The notes beneath the pieces were generated by a model. That model saw nothing but the letters and a program-made list of their open reading frames with translations, had not been told where the DNA came from and did not search any database. A stretch of DNA of 11,996 nt, from the NCBI GenBank assembly GCA_900546145.1, contig URBN01000050.1, positions 1-11,996 of the forward strand, in the 5' to 3' direction. Positions 1 through 7,926 of this stretch are shown piece by piece; within the stretch, counting starts at the first letter, position 1; the number at the start of each line of letters is the position of its first letter. The translations under genes and the position numbers were made by a program. Origin of the DNA: an uncultured Desulfovibrio sp. GTDB lineage: Bacteria > Desulfobacterota > Desulfovibrionia > Desulfovibrionales > Desulfovibrionaceae.

Positions 1-44
1 GGACTGTCGGTCTGCCAGCACCCAGGAGGAGGAACCGTATTCAT

Positions 45-680
45 ATGTCCAGTATCAACCAAGCCCTTGTGGACGAGTTCAAGGCCAAGGCCGGGACCGT
101 CAACGCGGTCGTGCAGGAAGTTCCGGATCTTGACGCCGCTCTCCAGTATGTCGTTGATGTCTGCGCGGCGAAATCTCCCTGTGAGCTACTCGCCGACGAA
201 CCCGGGACACAGAGGGGACCCAATGGCCCCAACGGCGTGCCCACCCGTGTCCAGCGCATTGTCGCCGCTCCGTGCCTTGACGATGAACATTTCGCCAGTC
301 TGTCGGCCGCGTGCGAGGCCAGGGGCTTCCTCTGCCTGAAGGATGGCCTGCGCAGCCGCCTGGCCGGCATTGACGTTGGCTTCTCCATGGCCGACTTCGG
401 TGTGGCCGCCAGCGCCACCTGCGTTGTGAATACCGATTCCGAGGAAGGTCGTCTGGCCGGCATGATCTCCGAAGTCAGCGTCATCGCCCTCAAAAAATCG
501 GAAATTTACCCCCATCTGCCTGCCATCGCGGACAAAATGCGCGAGCGTATGGGCACCGGCAGCACGCCCACCTATACCACCTTTATCACCGGCCCGAGCC
601 GTACCGCCGATATTGAACGCGTTTCCGCAATCGGCGTGCACGGCCCGCTGGAACTGCACATTGTCCTGCTGGAGGCCTGA
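45..680 (+). CDS. lutC: LutC, LUD-domain subunit of L-lactate dehydrogenase complex
   Basis: This is a 211-residue protein of the LUD (lactate utilisation) family, the usual length for LutC. LutC works with LutA and LutB in the cytoplasmic iron-sulfur complex that oxidises lactate to pyruvate; its own catalytic role is not well defined. Seen in the sequence: the C-terminal family signature GPSRTADIE at residues 183-191, followed by GVHGP at 197-201 and a hydrophobic end, with no signal peptide or membrane segment. The ATG at 45 is supported by a purine-rich site (AGGAGGAGG at 24-32) about 12 bases upstream. The gene ends one base before the LutB-LutA fusion, so the two are co-transcribed and probably translationally coupled. 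Only 44 bases lie upstream in the window, so its promoter and any preceding operon genes (pta, ackA and glcD-like genes in Desulfovibrio, from family knowledge) are out of view. Confidence 0.93.
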   Translation: MSSINQALVDEFKAKAGTVNAVVQEVPDLDAALQYVVDVCAAKSPCELLADEPGTQRGPNGPNGVPTRVQRIVAAPCLDDEHFASLSAACEARGFLCLKDGLRSRLAGIDVGFSMADFGVAASATCVVNTDSEEGRLAGMISEVSVIALKKSEIYPHLPAIADKMRERMGTGSTPTYTTFITGPSRTADIERVSAIGVHGPLELHIVLLEA

Positions 681-681
681 T

Positions 682-2835
682 ATGCATAACGCTCCCAAAA
701 ATTACGCCGAATACCATAAGGAGATTGAGGCCTCCCTGCAGGATCAGTTCCTCCGCAAGACGCTTGACTCCTTTGCCATTGCCTACCGCGAAAACCGCGA
801 GCGTATTTTCAAGGACGTTGATGAGCATGCCCTGATTCATGCCATCGCCGACATGAAGGACGACGCCTGCAAACACATGGAGGAACTGTACGCCCAGTTC
901 AAAGCGCAGGCCGAGAAGCGCGGCGTGCACGTTCACCGTGCGGCCACGGCGGAAGAAGCCAACGCCATCATCGCCCGCATCGCCAGGGAAAACAGCGTCA
1001 AGCGCGTCATCAAGTCCAAGTCCATGACGGCTGAGGAAATCGAGCTCAACCCCTATCTGGAAAAAGACGGGCTTATCGTGGACGAGACGGACCTCGGCGA
1101 ATGGATTATCCAGCTGCGCAAGGAACCGCCCTCACACATGGTCATGCCGGCCATTCACCTCTCCCGCTACCAGGTGGCCGATGAATTCACCAAGGCCACC
1201 GGCGTGAAGCAGGAGGGCGAGGATATCCAGCGTCTGGTCAAGGTGGCCCGCGTGCAGCTGCGCCGCAAATTCATCGCCGGCGACATGGGCATCAGCGGCT
1301 GTAACTTCGCCATCGCCGAAAACGGCGCCGCGGTTACGGTCACCAACGAAGGCAACGCCCGTATGGTTACCACGCTGCCCCGCGTGCACGTGGTCCTGGC
1401 CGGCCTCGACAAGCTGGTCCCCGACCTTGAATCCGTGATGACCGTGCTTCAGGTTCTGCCCCGTAACGCCACGGGCCAGCGCATCACCTCGTATGTCACC
1501 TTCATGGACGGCGCGGGTGAGTGCGGCGCCAATCCGGATAACCGCAAGATCATGCATGTCGTCTTCCTGGACAACGGCCGCAGCGCCGTTGCCAAAGATC
1601 CGCTCTTCTCGCAGGTTTTCCGCTGCGTGCGCTGCGGCGCGTGTTCCAACGTCTGCCCGGTCTTCCGTCTGGTGGGCGGCCACAAGATGGGCTACATCTA
1701 TATCGGCGCCATCGGCCTTGTTCTGACCTACCTCTTCCACGGACACGACAAGGCGAGGCTTCTCTGCCAGAACTGCGTGGGATGCGAGGCCTGCAAGAAT
1801 GTCTGCGCCGGCGGCATTGACCTGCCCGGACTCATCCGCGAGATCCGCAGCCGTCTCAATGCCGAGTATGGCAACCCCGCGCCCATGAAGCTGCTTTCCA
1901 GCGTGATGAAGAACCGCAGGCTCTTCCACCGCCTGCTCAAGTACGCGTCCTACGCCCAGAAACCGTTTACCGGCGGCGCGCCTTTCCAGCGCCATCTGCC
2001 CGCCATCCTGCTTGGCAAACACGGCTTCAAGGCCCTGCCCGCCATCGCGGACAAGTCCTTCCGTGACCGCTGGCCGTCCATCGCCCCGAAAATCGCCAAT
2101 CCCAGATTCCGGGTCGCTCTCTTCGGCGGCTGCGCCCAGGATTTCGTCTATCCCGAGCAGCTTGAGGCTGCGGTGAAGCTCCTGGCCGCTCACGGCGTGG
2201 CTGTTGACTACCCCGAGGCCCAGACCTGCTGCGGTCTGCCTCTTGAGATGATGGGACAGCGTCCCGCCTCGGTTGAGGTCGCCCGTCAGAACGTCAGCGC
2301 GTTCATGGCCGGAAATTACGACGCCGTCATCACCCTCTGCGCCAGCTGCGGCTCGCATCTCAAGCACAACTATCCGGATATTCTGAAGGATGACGCCATG
2401 GCCTCCGGCGCGAAAGCGTTCGCGGACAAGGTGACGGACTTCAGCTCCTTTGTGCATGATGTGCTGGGGCTTACTGCGGAAGACTTCCACAATTCCGGTG
2501 AGAAGACCACGTATCACGCGGCCTGCCACCTCTGCCGCGGCCTTGGCGTGCACAAGGCGCCCCGCGAACTCATCGCGGATGCGGCCGACTATACCCCCTG
2601 CAATGAGGAGGAAGTCTGCTGCGGCTTCGGCGGCACATATTCCGCGAAGTTCCCTGAAATCTCGGCCCAGCTTCTGCGCAAGAAACTGGACAATATCAAG
2701 GCCTCGGGCGCCAGCTGCGTGGTCATGGACTGCCCCGGCTGCGTCATGCAGATCCGCGGCGGTGTCGAGAAGGAACACCTTGGCATCAAGGTCAAGCACA
2801 TCGCGGAACTGCTGGCTGAGAACATGAAACACTAG
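682..2835 (+). CDS. LutB-LutA fusion, iron-sulfur L-lactate dehydrogenase
   Basis: This 717-residue protein joins the LutB and LutA functions, which are separate genes in Bacillus; it probably oxidises lactate to pyruvate in the cytoplasm with electrons leaving through Fe-S clusters. The LUD domain lies at about residues 60-290 and contains the NFAIAENGAAVTVTNEGN stretch. Ferredoxin-like cysteines follow: C315-x2-C318-x2-C321-x3-C325-P, then C365, C368, C371 and C375 with an extra C362. Two CCG domains of the LutA/GlpC/HdrB type follow: C484, C516-C517-G, C553 and C556, then C615, C618, C646-C647-G, C684 and C687. I chose the ATG at 682, two bases after the lutC stop, with GGAGG at 671-675. 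An in-frame ATG at 613 lies deep inside lutC, and its extension resembles nothing in the family. Such fusions are known from Desulfovibrio, next to lactate permease and acetate-forming genes. Confidence 0.92.
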   Translation: MHNAPKNYAEYHKEIEASLQDQFLRKTLDSFAIAYRENRERIFKDVDEHALIHAIADMKDDACKHMEELYAQFKAQAEKRGVHVHRAATAEEANAIIARIARENSVKRVIKSKSMTAEEIELNPYLEKDGLIVDETDLGEWIIQLRKEPPSHMVMPAIHLSRYQVADEFTKATGVKQEGEDIQRLVKVARVQLRRKFIAGDMGISGCNFAIAENGAAVTVTNEGNARMVTTLPRVHVVLAGLDKLVPDLESVMTVLQVLPRNATGQRITSYVTFMDGAGECGANPDNRKIMHVVFLDNGRSAVAKDPLFSQVFRCVRCGACSNVCPVFRLVGGHKMGYIYIGAIGLVLTYLFHGHDKARLLCQNCVGCEACKNVCAGGIDLPGLIREIRSRLNAEYGNPAPMKLLSSVMKNRRLFHRLLKYASYAQKPFTGGAPFQRHLPAILLGKHGFKALPAIADKSFRDRWPSIAPKIANPRFRVALFGGCAQDFVYPEQLEAAVKLLAAHGVAVDYPEAQTCCGLPLEMMGQRPASVEVARQNVSAFMAGNYDAVITLCASCGSHLKHNYPDILKDDAMASGAKAFADKVTDFSSFVHDVLGLTAEDFHNSGEKTTYHAACHLCRGLGVHKAPRELIADAADYTPCNEEEVCCGFGGTYSAKFPEISAQLLRKKLDNIKASGASCVVMDCPGCVMQIRGGVEKEHLGIKVKHIAELLAENMKH

Positions 2836-2878
2836 CCGGCTTCCCGGCTCCCTGTTTCGCATCCCTTTGTAAACATGT

Positions 2879-2905
2879 CCGGCCCTCCGGGAGGGCCGGG
2901 CTTTA
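2879..2905 (+). terminator. Hairpin after the lut genes
   Basis: A perfect 9-bp GC stem (2879-2887 with 2891-2899) closes a three-base loop 44 bases after the lutB-lutA stop. It is followed only by GCTTT, a poor T-run, so alone it may act as a weak terminator or as an mRNA 3'-end stabiliser. Confidence 0.5.
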
Positions 2906-2920
2906 TGGCCTTCACTGGAG

Positions 2921-2970
2921 GGGGCAGCCGGTTCTGGCTTTTCGGCCTTCCCGGCTGCCCCTTTTGTTTC
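2921..2970 (+). terminator. Rho-independent terminator of the lutC-lutBA unit
   Basis: A perfect 11-bp stem (GGGGCAGCCGG at 2921-2931 with CCGGCTGCCCC at 2951-2961) closes a 19-base loop and runs directly into TTTTGTTTCTGTT. This is a strong intrinsic terminator. With the hairpin at 2879 it suggests that lldP is transcribed separately or only by read-through. Confidence 0.8.
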
Positions 2971-3081
2971 TGTTCATGGGCCCGTCCTCCGCGTAAGGAC
3001 GCTCCCCGGTTTCATGGTTTTCTCCAGCCGGAAAGGCTGGTGAGGCAGGTGTTATCTATCTCATAAAAAGAGGACAGATTT

Positions 3082-4689
3082 ATGGTAACAGCTCTATCTA
3101 TAGTGCCCATTCTGTGGCTGATTGTGGCACTGGCCGTATTAAAAATGGCAGCATGGAAAGCCTGTTCCGTTGCGGCGATCATATCTTTCATTCTTGCCGT
3201 GATACCTCCGTTCAGCCAGCAGCCTGTTCACATGGCTGCCGGCGCCCTGGAAGGCGCGGCGCTTGCCATCTGGCCGATTCTTCTGGTCATTACAGCGGCA
3301 ATTTTTACGTATAACCTGGTCGTGCACACGAAAGCCATGGATACCATCAAGACCATGCTTTCCTCTGTGACTTCCGATATGCGCGTGCTCGCGCTTCTTC
3401 TTGCCTGGGGCTTCGGTGACTTCATGGAAGGCATGGCCGGTTTCGGCACTGCCGTTGCCATCCCCGCTGCCATGATGGTGGCAGTCGGCTTCAATCCGCT
3501 GAAATCCATTGTGGCCTGCCTGGTCGCCAATGCGGTGCCTACCACTTTCGGCTCCATCGCTATCCCGACCACCACTCTGGCTTCGCTGACCGGAATAGAT
3601 CCTGTTCAGCTGGGTACGTTTATTTCCGCCCAGCTGTTCGTCCTGAATACCATTACGCCGCTCTTTATCGTGGCCATTATCGGCGGAGGCGTCAAAGCGC
3701 TGAAAGGCGTGTTCACGGTAACCATTCTTTCCGGCCTGGCTCTGTCCGTGCCTGAGCTGATTATCAACAAATTCATTGGTCCTGAACTTTCCGTTCTGGC
3801 TTCGTCCATCATAATCATGGCTGTCATTGTCGTGAGCGCCAAATTCATGCCCACGAACGACCCCGATTATGAGATTAAGGCGGAAGTCCGGGGAATAACC
3901 GCCGGGGAAGGCGTTATCGCGGCGATGCCTTTCATTTTAATCTTCGTATTCCTGCTGCTGGCTTCCAAACTGGTTCCCGCGATTTACGGTCCTCTGTCAT
4001 CGGTTAAAACGACCGTCATCATTAATGAGGCGATTGGCGCGAAGCACACGTTCGTGTGGATTGCCACTCCCGGCATCATGATTTTCCTGGCCGCCTTCGT
4101 GGGCGGCGCCATTCAGAAAGCCAGCTTTGGCGAGATGCTTGGTGTTCTTGGAAAGACCTTCAGAGGGCTTGCCTTTACCTATATTACCATCATCGCGGTT
4201 GTCGTGACCGCGAAACTGATGACGTACTCCGGCATGACCAAAAACATCGCTGAAGCGCTGGTCGGTGCCACCGGCTCCATGTACCCGCTGTTTGCTCCGC
4301 TGGTCGGCGCCCTGGGTGCCTTCATTACCGGTTCCGGCACGAATACCAACGTTCTGTTCGGCCCCCTGCAGGTGGCTGCGGCGAATTCCCTGATTCCCGG
4401 CGATGCAGGCCTTCAGATGTGGCTGGCCGGTATTAACTCCGGCGCCGCGGGCATTGGCAAAATGTTCTCACCGCAGAGCATCGCCATCGCCATTGGCGCC
4501 GTTGTGCCCGCGCTGAATGCCTATATTGAAAACAACAGGGTAGATGAACAAAAGGCAATGGCACTCCGTGCTACCATCAGGCCGAACGTCATTATGAGCA
4601 GCGTCTTTAAATACTTCGTTATTTTCATAATTATCGACGGTATCATCTCGTTCCTGGCTCAGGGCACCATAACAGCTCTGATTAAGTAG
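3082..4689 (+). CDS. lldP: Lactate permease (LctP family)
   Basis: This 535-residue inner-membrane transporter of the LctP family (TC 2.A.14) imports lactate, most likely with protons. The protein is hydrophobic throughout, with many membrane segments. It carries family-like conserved stretches: GFGDFMEGMAGFGT at residues 110-123, and a glycine-rich GAFITGSGTNTNVLFGP stretch from about residue 412. Length is close to E. coli LldP (about 550). The ATG at 3082 has an AAGAGGA ribosome site about 7 bases upstream. It directly follows the lactate-dehydrogenase genes on the same strand, which fits uptake coupled to oxidation, but two hairpins lie between them. I saw no convincing sigma-70 or sigma-54 promoter at 2966-3081. 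Glycolate or another 2-hydroxy acid is a possible additional substrate. Confidence 0.94.
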   Translation: MVTALSIVPILWLIVALAVLKMAAWKACSVAAIISFILAVIPPFSQQPVHMAAGALEGAALAIWPILLVITAAIFTYNLVVHTKAMDTIKTMLSSVTSDMRVLALLLAWGFGDFMEGMAGFGTAVAIPAAMMVAVGFNPLKSIVACLVANAVPTTFGSIAIPTTTLASLTGIDPVQLGTFISAQLFVLNTITPLFIVAIIGGGVKALKGVFTVTILSGLALSVPELIINKFIGPELSVLASSIIIMAVIVVSAKFMPTNDPDYEIKAEVRGITAGEGVIAAMPFILIFVFLLLASKLVPAIYGPLSSVKTTVIINEAIGAKHTFVWIATPGIMIFLAAFVGGAIQKASFGEMLGVLGKTFRGLAFTYITIIAVVVTAKLMTYSGMTKNIAEALVGATGSMYPLFAPLVGALGAFITGSGTNTNVLFGPLQVAAANSLIPGDAGLQMWLAGINSGAAGIGKMFSPQSIAIAIGAVVPALNAYIENNRVDEQKAMALRATIRPNVIMSSVFKYFVIFIIIDGIISFLAQGTITALIK

Positions 4690-4696
4690 AAAGGTC

Positions 4697-4727
4697 AAAA
4701 AAAGCGCCCCCTGCGGGCGCTTTTTTT
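4697..4727 (+). terminator. Bidirectional rho-independent terminator after lldP
   Basis: AAAAAAA, then GCGCCC (4704-4709), a five-base loop, GGGCGC (4715-4720) and TTTTTTT (4721-4727) form an almost textbook symmetric terminator 8 bases after the lldP stop. The A-run makes it work on the minus strand too, where it can stop transcripts from the regulator gene ending at 4993. The 265 bases between it and that gene hold no gene or other signal I can support. Confidence 0.92.
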
Positions 4728-4992
4728 GTGCCCTCCGTGCAGACCCGTTCCAGAACGGATGAACGCTGCGGGACAGATCCTGACAGAGAGGAGGCCCGGC
4801 CGCGCATTTTGGACAGCCTGCGGCAGGCTATGCTCCTGCTACAGGCATGGGGAGCTTCGGGGCCGGGAGCGGCCTTCATCATGACGAACGGCCGGCGATC
4901 CGGTGTGGAACGGGGATCTGGCTGTACGGTGTTTTCCAACGGTCAGCCAGCTGTCTCTTTTTCCCCGGCTGCCCAAACGCATTTTCCGTGTG

Positions 4993-5907
4993 TCAGGCGT
5001 CCATGGCCCGGTGGTTATTGATGTCCCTGAGGGGAGAATCGCCGAAGGCACGCTTGTATTCCCTGTTGAACTGGGCCACGCTCTCATAACCGACGGCAAA
5101 GGCCGCGCTGGAAACACGTTCGTTTTCCAGCAGCATGAGCCGCCTTGCTTCGTAGAGGCGCATCTGTTTCTGATACTGGATCGGGCTCAGGCCCGTCATC
5201 TGCTTGAAGCGGCGGTGGAGGTTCGCCGTTGACATATGGACCTGACGGGCCAGCGTTTCCACCCGCATGGGTTCCCTGAAATTTTCCCGTATCCAGGCAA
5301 CGGCCTGAACGATCTGGCTGCTCTGCGTTCCCGGCGTGCTCAGATGCCTGAGATTTTTTCCGTGCGGACTCAGGAGCAGGAGATAATGGAGCTCACGCAG
5401 CATCATGGGGCCGCGGACAGATATCTGCTCCGGCTTGTCGAGAAGTTCCATGAGACGGAGAAACATTTCCATGACGTCCTCATCGGTATCGGCTACGGTC
5501 AGGCCGGTGTCCGTCTCTTCCTCCTCTCCTTCGGGAATTTCTCCCATTTTCGCGGACAGATCAGTCAGCGTCTCCCTGTTGAGATAAAGATAAAGGAACA
5601 GAAAAGGATTTTCGGGGGTCGGATCGGTGATATAGGAAGCGATGGGCATGTCCACACCGGCAACGATGCTCTGGTTTTCCGTGTACACGTATTCTTTCCC
5701 GCCGATGAGGGAATGCTTGGTGCCCTGAATGACAAGCCCCGCGAGAGGCTTTTCGAAGCAGTTTCCCGGCTGTTCCTGCACTTCCCTCCGCACAAGGTGG
5801 AAGCCTTCGATGGCCGTCAGGAGGTTGCAGTTTCCCCTGCAGTGCTGCAGAAGCTTCTCCTTCAGTCTGGCGTTCAGTTCGTCCCGTCTGTCCTGTGAAT
5901 TCTGCAT
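4993..5907 (-). CDS. AraC-family regulator, YqhC-like (AraC_N plus HTH)
   Basis: This 304-residue cytoplasmic transcription factor has an N-terminal effector domain of the AraC_N type (about residues 25-190). Its C-terminal AraC DNA-binding domain has two helix-turn-helix units, at about 216-237 and 264-287, with the typical ending VGYESVAQFNREYKRAFGDSP. This architecture matches E. coli YqhC, which activates the alcohol dehydrogenase gene yqhD under aldehyde stress. Here an iron-containing alcohol dehydrogenase operon lies just upstream on the same strand, which supports a similar role. The ATG at 5907 is preceded by GGAAGGGGG on the minus strand, and a good promoter lies at 5950-5978. The gene is separated from the hydrolase by a terminator, so it is its own unit. 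The effector is unknown; an aldehyde or other electrophile is inferred only from the analogy. Confidence 0.9.
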   Translation of the reverse strand: MQNSQDRRDELNARLKEKLLQHCRGNCNLLTAIEGFHLVRREVQEQPGNCFEKPLAGLVIQGTKHSLIGGKEYVYTENQSIVAGVDMPIASYITDPTPENPFLFLYLYLNRETLTDLSAKMGEIPEGEEEETDTGLTVADTDEDVMEMFLRLMELLDKPEQISVRGPMMLRELHYLLLLSPHGKNLRHLSTPGTQSSQIVQAVAWIRENFREPMRVETLARQVHMSTANLHRRFKQMTGLSPIQYQKQMRLYEARRLMLLENERVSSAAFAVGYESVAQFNREYKRAFGDSPLRDINNHRAMDA

Positions 5908-5949
5908 GCGTCCCCCTTCCTTTTTTCCGGAACTAAGCGGAAATACTGA

Positions 5950-5978
5950 ATTTTATATAAGGGAACCTGTGCTTTCAA
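5950..5978 (-). promoter_or_regulatory. Sigma-70-like promoter of the AraC-type regulator
   Basis: On the minus strand TTGAAA (5978-5973) and TAAAAT (5955-5950) are separated by exactly 17 bases, about 43 bases before the regulator's ATG. The spacer holds AGGTTCCCTT, a 10-mer that recurs at 9407-9416 in the ADH/SDR divergent region. Confidence 0.6.
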
Positions 5979-6046
5979 CATATTGCCAGAATGCCCGGAG
6001 GGCTTCCTTTGTCAGGACGCCCGTTCCCTTTTGGGAAAAAACGCTG

Positions 6047-6081
6047 AAAAAGGCCCGGAGCAGTCAGTCCTGCCCTGGGCC
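6047..6081 (-). terminator. Rho-independent terminator of the adh operon
   Basis: Read on the minus strand, an 11-bp stem (6081-6071 with 6062-6052, one mismatch and one G-T pair) closes an 8-base loop and is followed by TTTTT (6051-6047). It lies 55 bases after the hydrolase stop and separates the operon from the regulator gene. Confidence 0.8.
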
Positions 6082-6136
6082 CTGATTTTTCCGGACGGTT
6101 CCGGCAGACCGGGCCGCCGCGGTATTTCTGCTTCTT

Positions 6137-7162
6137 CTACTTCAGATGCTTTTCGAAGAATTTTGCCACCTGCCTGAAGTGGAAAGCGGTTTCCGGCGCG
6201 TCCGGAACCATGTGATACTCGGCGTGGGACATGCCCTCAAAGACGATGAGACTCGCGTCGCAGCCGGCTTCAAGAAGTTTCAGGTGGGTGCGCACCGTGT
6301 TGCTCAGGAAGAGGTCGCGGGTTCCGGAGGTAAGCAGGGCCGGCGGGAAGCCGGTCATGTCTCCATAAATGGGAGAGAGCATGGGATCTTTCAGATCATG
6401 GCCGTTCGCATACACCTTCGCTGCGGATTTGAGCCATCCGTCATAACTCACGAGGATGTTATCCACGTGGTCGTTGGTGAAGTAGGAGTCGCCGGTGCGC
6501 GTGAGGTCAGACCAGGGCGTGCCGGGAGCGATAGCTCCGGGGAGGGGCAGGCCTTCCTTTTTGCAGCGCAGGACCAGGGCCAGGGTCATGCCGCCGCCTG
6601 TGGACGTGCCGAAGACGCCGATCTTCTCGGGCGGGTAGGTTTTCAGGAGCTCACGGTAGACGGCCATGGCGTCGTCCATGGCGGCCGGATAGGGATAATC
6701 CGGAGGCATCCTGTAGTCGGCGCAGACGACCTTCATTCCGCCGAAGCCGGCCATATAAACGGACTCGAGCGTTCCGGCCACGCCGGGATTGAGGACATAG
6801 CCGCCGCCGTGGAGATTCAGGAGAACGCGATCCTTGTTCTGATCCGCGATGGTCTTCGGGGTCAGCGTATAGATCTTCACGCCTCCCATGGTGCCTTCCC
6901 CGGATGTGACGCCGAGCTTTTCGCGCAGAGGGGGAATGATGGCCGCGGTCCTGGCTGCGAGCCCGGATACCCATTTCTTCCATTCCTTTGTGGTTTTCGG
7001 GTGCGTGTTCCACCAGCCGGGATCCTTTGCGCCGATGAGTTTCTGAAGCTCGGGGCTCACTGTCTGGGGCACAGGTATGTTTCGGGATTTCACTTCCTTC
7101 GCCTGTACGCCGCCGGCGGCGGTGCACAGCAGGACAGCAATGGCCAGGGCCTGTTTCAGCAT
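6137..7162 (-). CDS. Secreted alpha/beta hydrolase, HSL-type esterase
   Basis: This 341-residue serine hydrolase of the hormone-sensitive-lipase (bacterial esterase IV) type probably cleaves a small carboxylic ester; the substrate is unknown. Seen: a Sec signal peptide, MLKQ then a hydrophobic core, with likely cleavage after VQA at residue 21, so the enzyme should be periplasmic or secreted. The oxyanion motif is H118-G-G-G121. The nucleophile elbow is G185-T-S187-T-G189, where the family more often has GDSAG. The likely acid is D283 and the catalytic histidine H313. The cysteine in the signal core lacks a proper lipobox, so a lipoprotein is unlikely. The start is 12 bases after the flavoprotein stop, and its AGGAG site overlaps that stop codon, so it is the last gene of the operon and translationally linked to its neighbour. 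Confidence 0.88.
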   Translation of the reverse strand: MLKQALAIAVLLCTAAGGVQAKEVKSRNIPVPQTVSPELQKLIGAKDPGWWNTHPKTTKEWKKWVSGLAARTAAIIPPLREKLGVTSGEGTMGGVKIYTLTPKTIADQNKDRVLLNLHGGGYVLNPGVAGTLESVYMAGFGGMKVVCADYRMPPDYPYPAAMDDAMAVYRELLKTYPPEKIGVFGTSTGGGMTLALVLRCKKEGLPLPGAIAPGTPWSDLTRTGDSYFTNDHVDNILVSYDGWLKSAAKVYANGHDLKDPMLSPIYGDMTGFPPALLTSGTRDLFLSNTVRTHLKLLEAGCDASLIVFEGMSHAEYHMVPDAPETAFHFRQVAKFFEKHLK

Positions 7163-7174
7163 GGCGTTTTTCTC

Positions 7175-7798
7175 CTATCGTATGAAATCGGTCGGTTCCC
7201 AGGGCTCTATGGCGGGAGTGGTGATGCCGGCAGCGCGGCCGGCAGCGAAACATTCCAGCATCCATGCCATGTTGTCGCCGAGGGCGCGCATGGTCTGGAG
7301 CCCCTCCCTGTCCTGCATGACGTCTTCCGGCTTCCAGCCGTGCACGGAATTCCAGTACTGGGAGGAGACGACCGGCATGCGGGAAATCGTGAAGTACTTG
7401 TTGAGCCGGTCGAAGGCTGCGCTGGCCCCGCCGCGGCGGCAGCTTACGACCGCGGCAGCCGGCTTAAAGGCGAAGAGTTCGTTGCGGGTGAAGAAGATTC
7501 TGTCCAGGAAGGAGCAGAGGATGCCGTTAGGGCCTCCGTAGTAGACCGGAGAGCCCACGACAAGGCCGTCAGCCTTAAGGAGCAGCTCTATGGTTTCGTT
7601 GACGGGATCGTCATTGAAGACACAGCGGCGGGTTTCCGCGCATTTGCCGCAGGCGATGCAGCCGTGGATGGGCTTGTGGCCAATATGAATCATATGAGTC
7701 GAAATGCCGTGTTTTTCAAGCTGTCCGGCGACAACGCTCAGGGCCGTGTAGGTGCATCCCTTCGCGTGGGGGCTTCCATTGATGAGAAGAACGTTCAT
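7175..7798 (-). CDS. Iron-sulfur flavoprotein, NADPH-dependent FMN reductase fold
   Basis: This 207-residue flavodoxin-like protein has the FMN phosphate loop NGSPHAKGCTYT (residues 7-18) and the second FMN-contact motif GSPVYYGGPNG (82-92). Between them is a compact cysteine cluster, C47-x2-C50-x2-C53-x5-C59. That fits the CX2CX2CX4-7C motif that binds a 4Fe-4S cluster in archaeal iron-sulfur flavoproteins, which pass electrons between ferredoxin-type donors and small acceptors. No signal peptide is visible, so it should be cytoplasmic, unlike the two genes beside it. The ATG at 7798 has AAGGAA four bases upstream. It lies 128 bases after the ADH gene and 12 bases before the hydrolase. Cluster binding is inferred from the motif. 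A plain FMN reductase or quinone reductase is the alternative. Confidence 0.87.
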   Translation of the reverse strand: MNVLLINGSPHAKGCTYTALSVVAGQLEKHGISTHMIHIGHKPIHGCIACGKCAETRRCVFNDDPVNETIELLLKADGLVVGSPVYYGGPNGILCSFLDRIFFTRNELFAFKPAAAVVSCRRGGASAAFDRLNKYFTISRMPVVSSQYWNSVHGWKPEDVMQDREGLQTMRALGDNMAWMLECFAAGRAAGITTPAIEPWEPTDFIR

Positions 7799-7926
7799 GT
7801 ATTTCCTTATTTATCTATCCGGCGTCCCCTGTCCCCAGTGCCGGAAAAGCCTCCGGAGAAAGGAAAACAGGGAACGCGGAATTTGGAGAGAGACTGTGCG
7901 GATTGTATGCGGGGCCGTCTTCAGGA

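Noticed and set aside
613..681. Upstream ATG start for the lutB-lutA fusion
   Set aside because: It would add 23 residues overlapping the end of lutC in another frame; ATG 682 has a good GGAGG site and the expected spacing.
1132..2862. 576-residue open frame antisense to lutB-lutA
   Set aside because: Its translation is histidine/alanine/glycine-rich shadow sequence with no family features, and the plus strand carries a complete Fe-S protein.
3024..3040. Hairpin CCAGCC-GGAAA-GGCTGG in the lldP leader
   Set aside because: Only a 6-bp stem with no surrounding riboswitch-like structure or T-run; too little for a regulatory call.
2875..3066. 63-residue open frame in the lut-lldP gap
   Set aside because: It runs through both terminator hairpins and has low-complexity glycine/proline content.
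4728..5021. 97-residue open frame between lldP and the regulator
   Set aside because: It has no ribosome site or recognisable domain, and its end overlaps the end of the AraC-type gene; likely chance.
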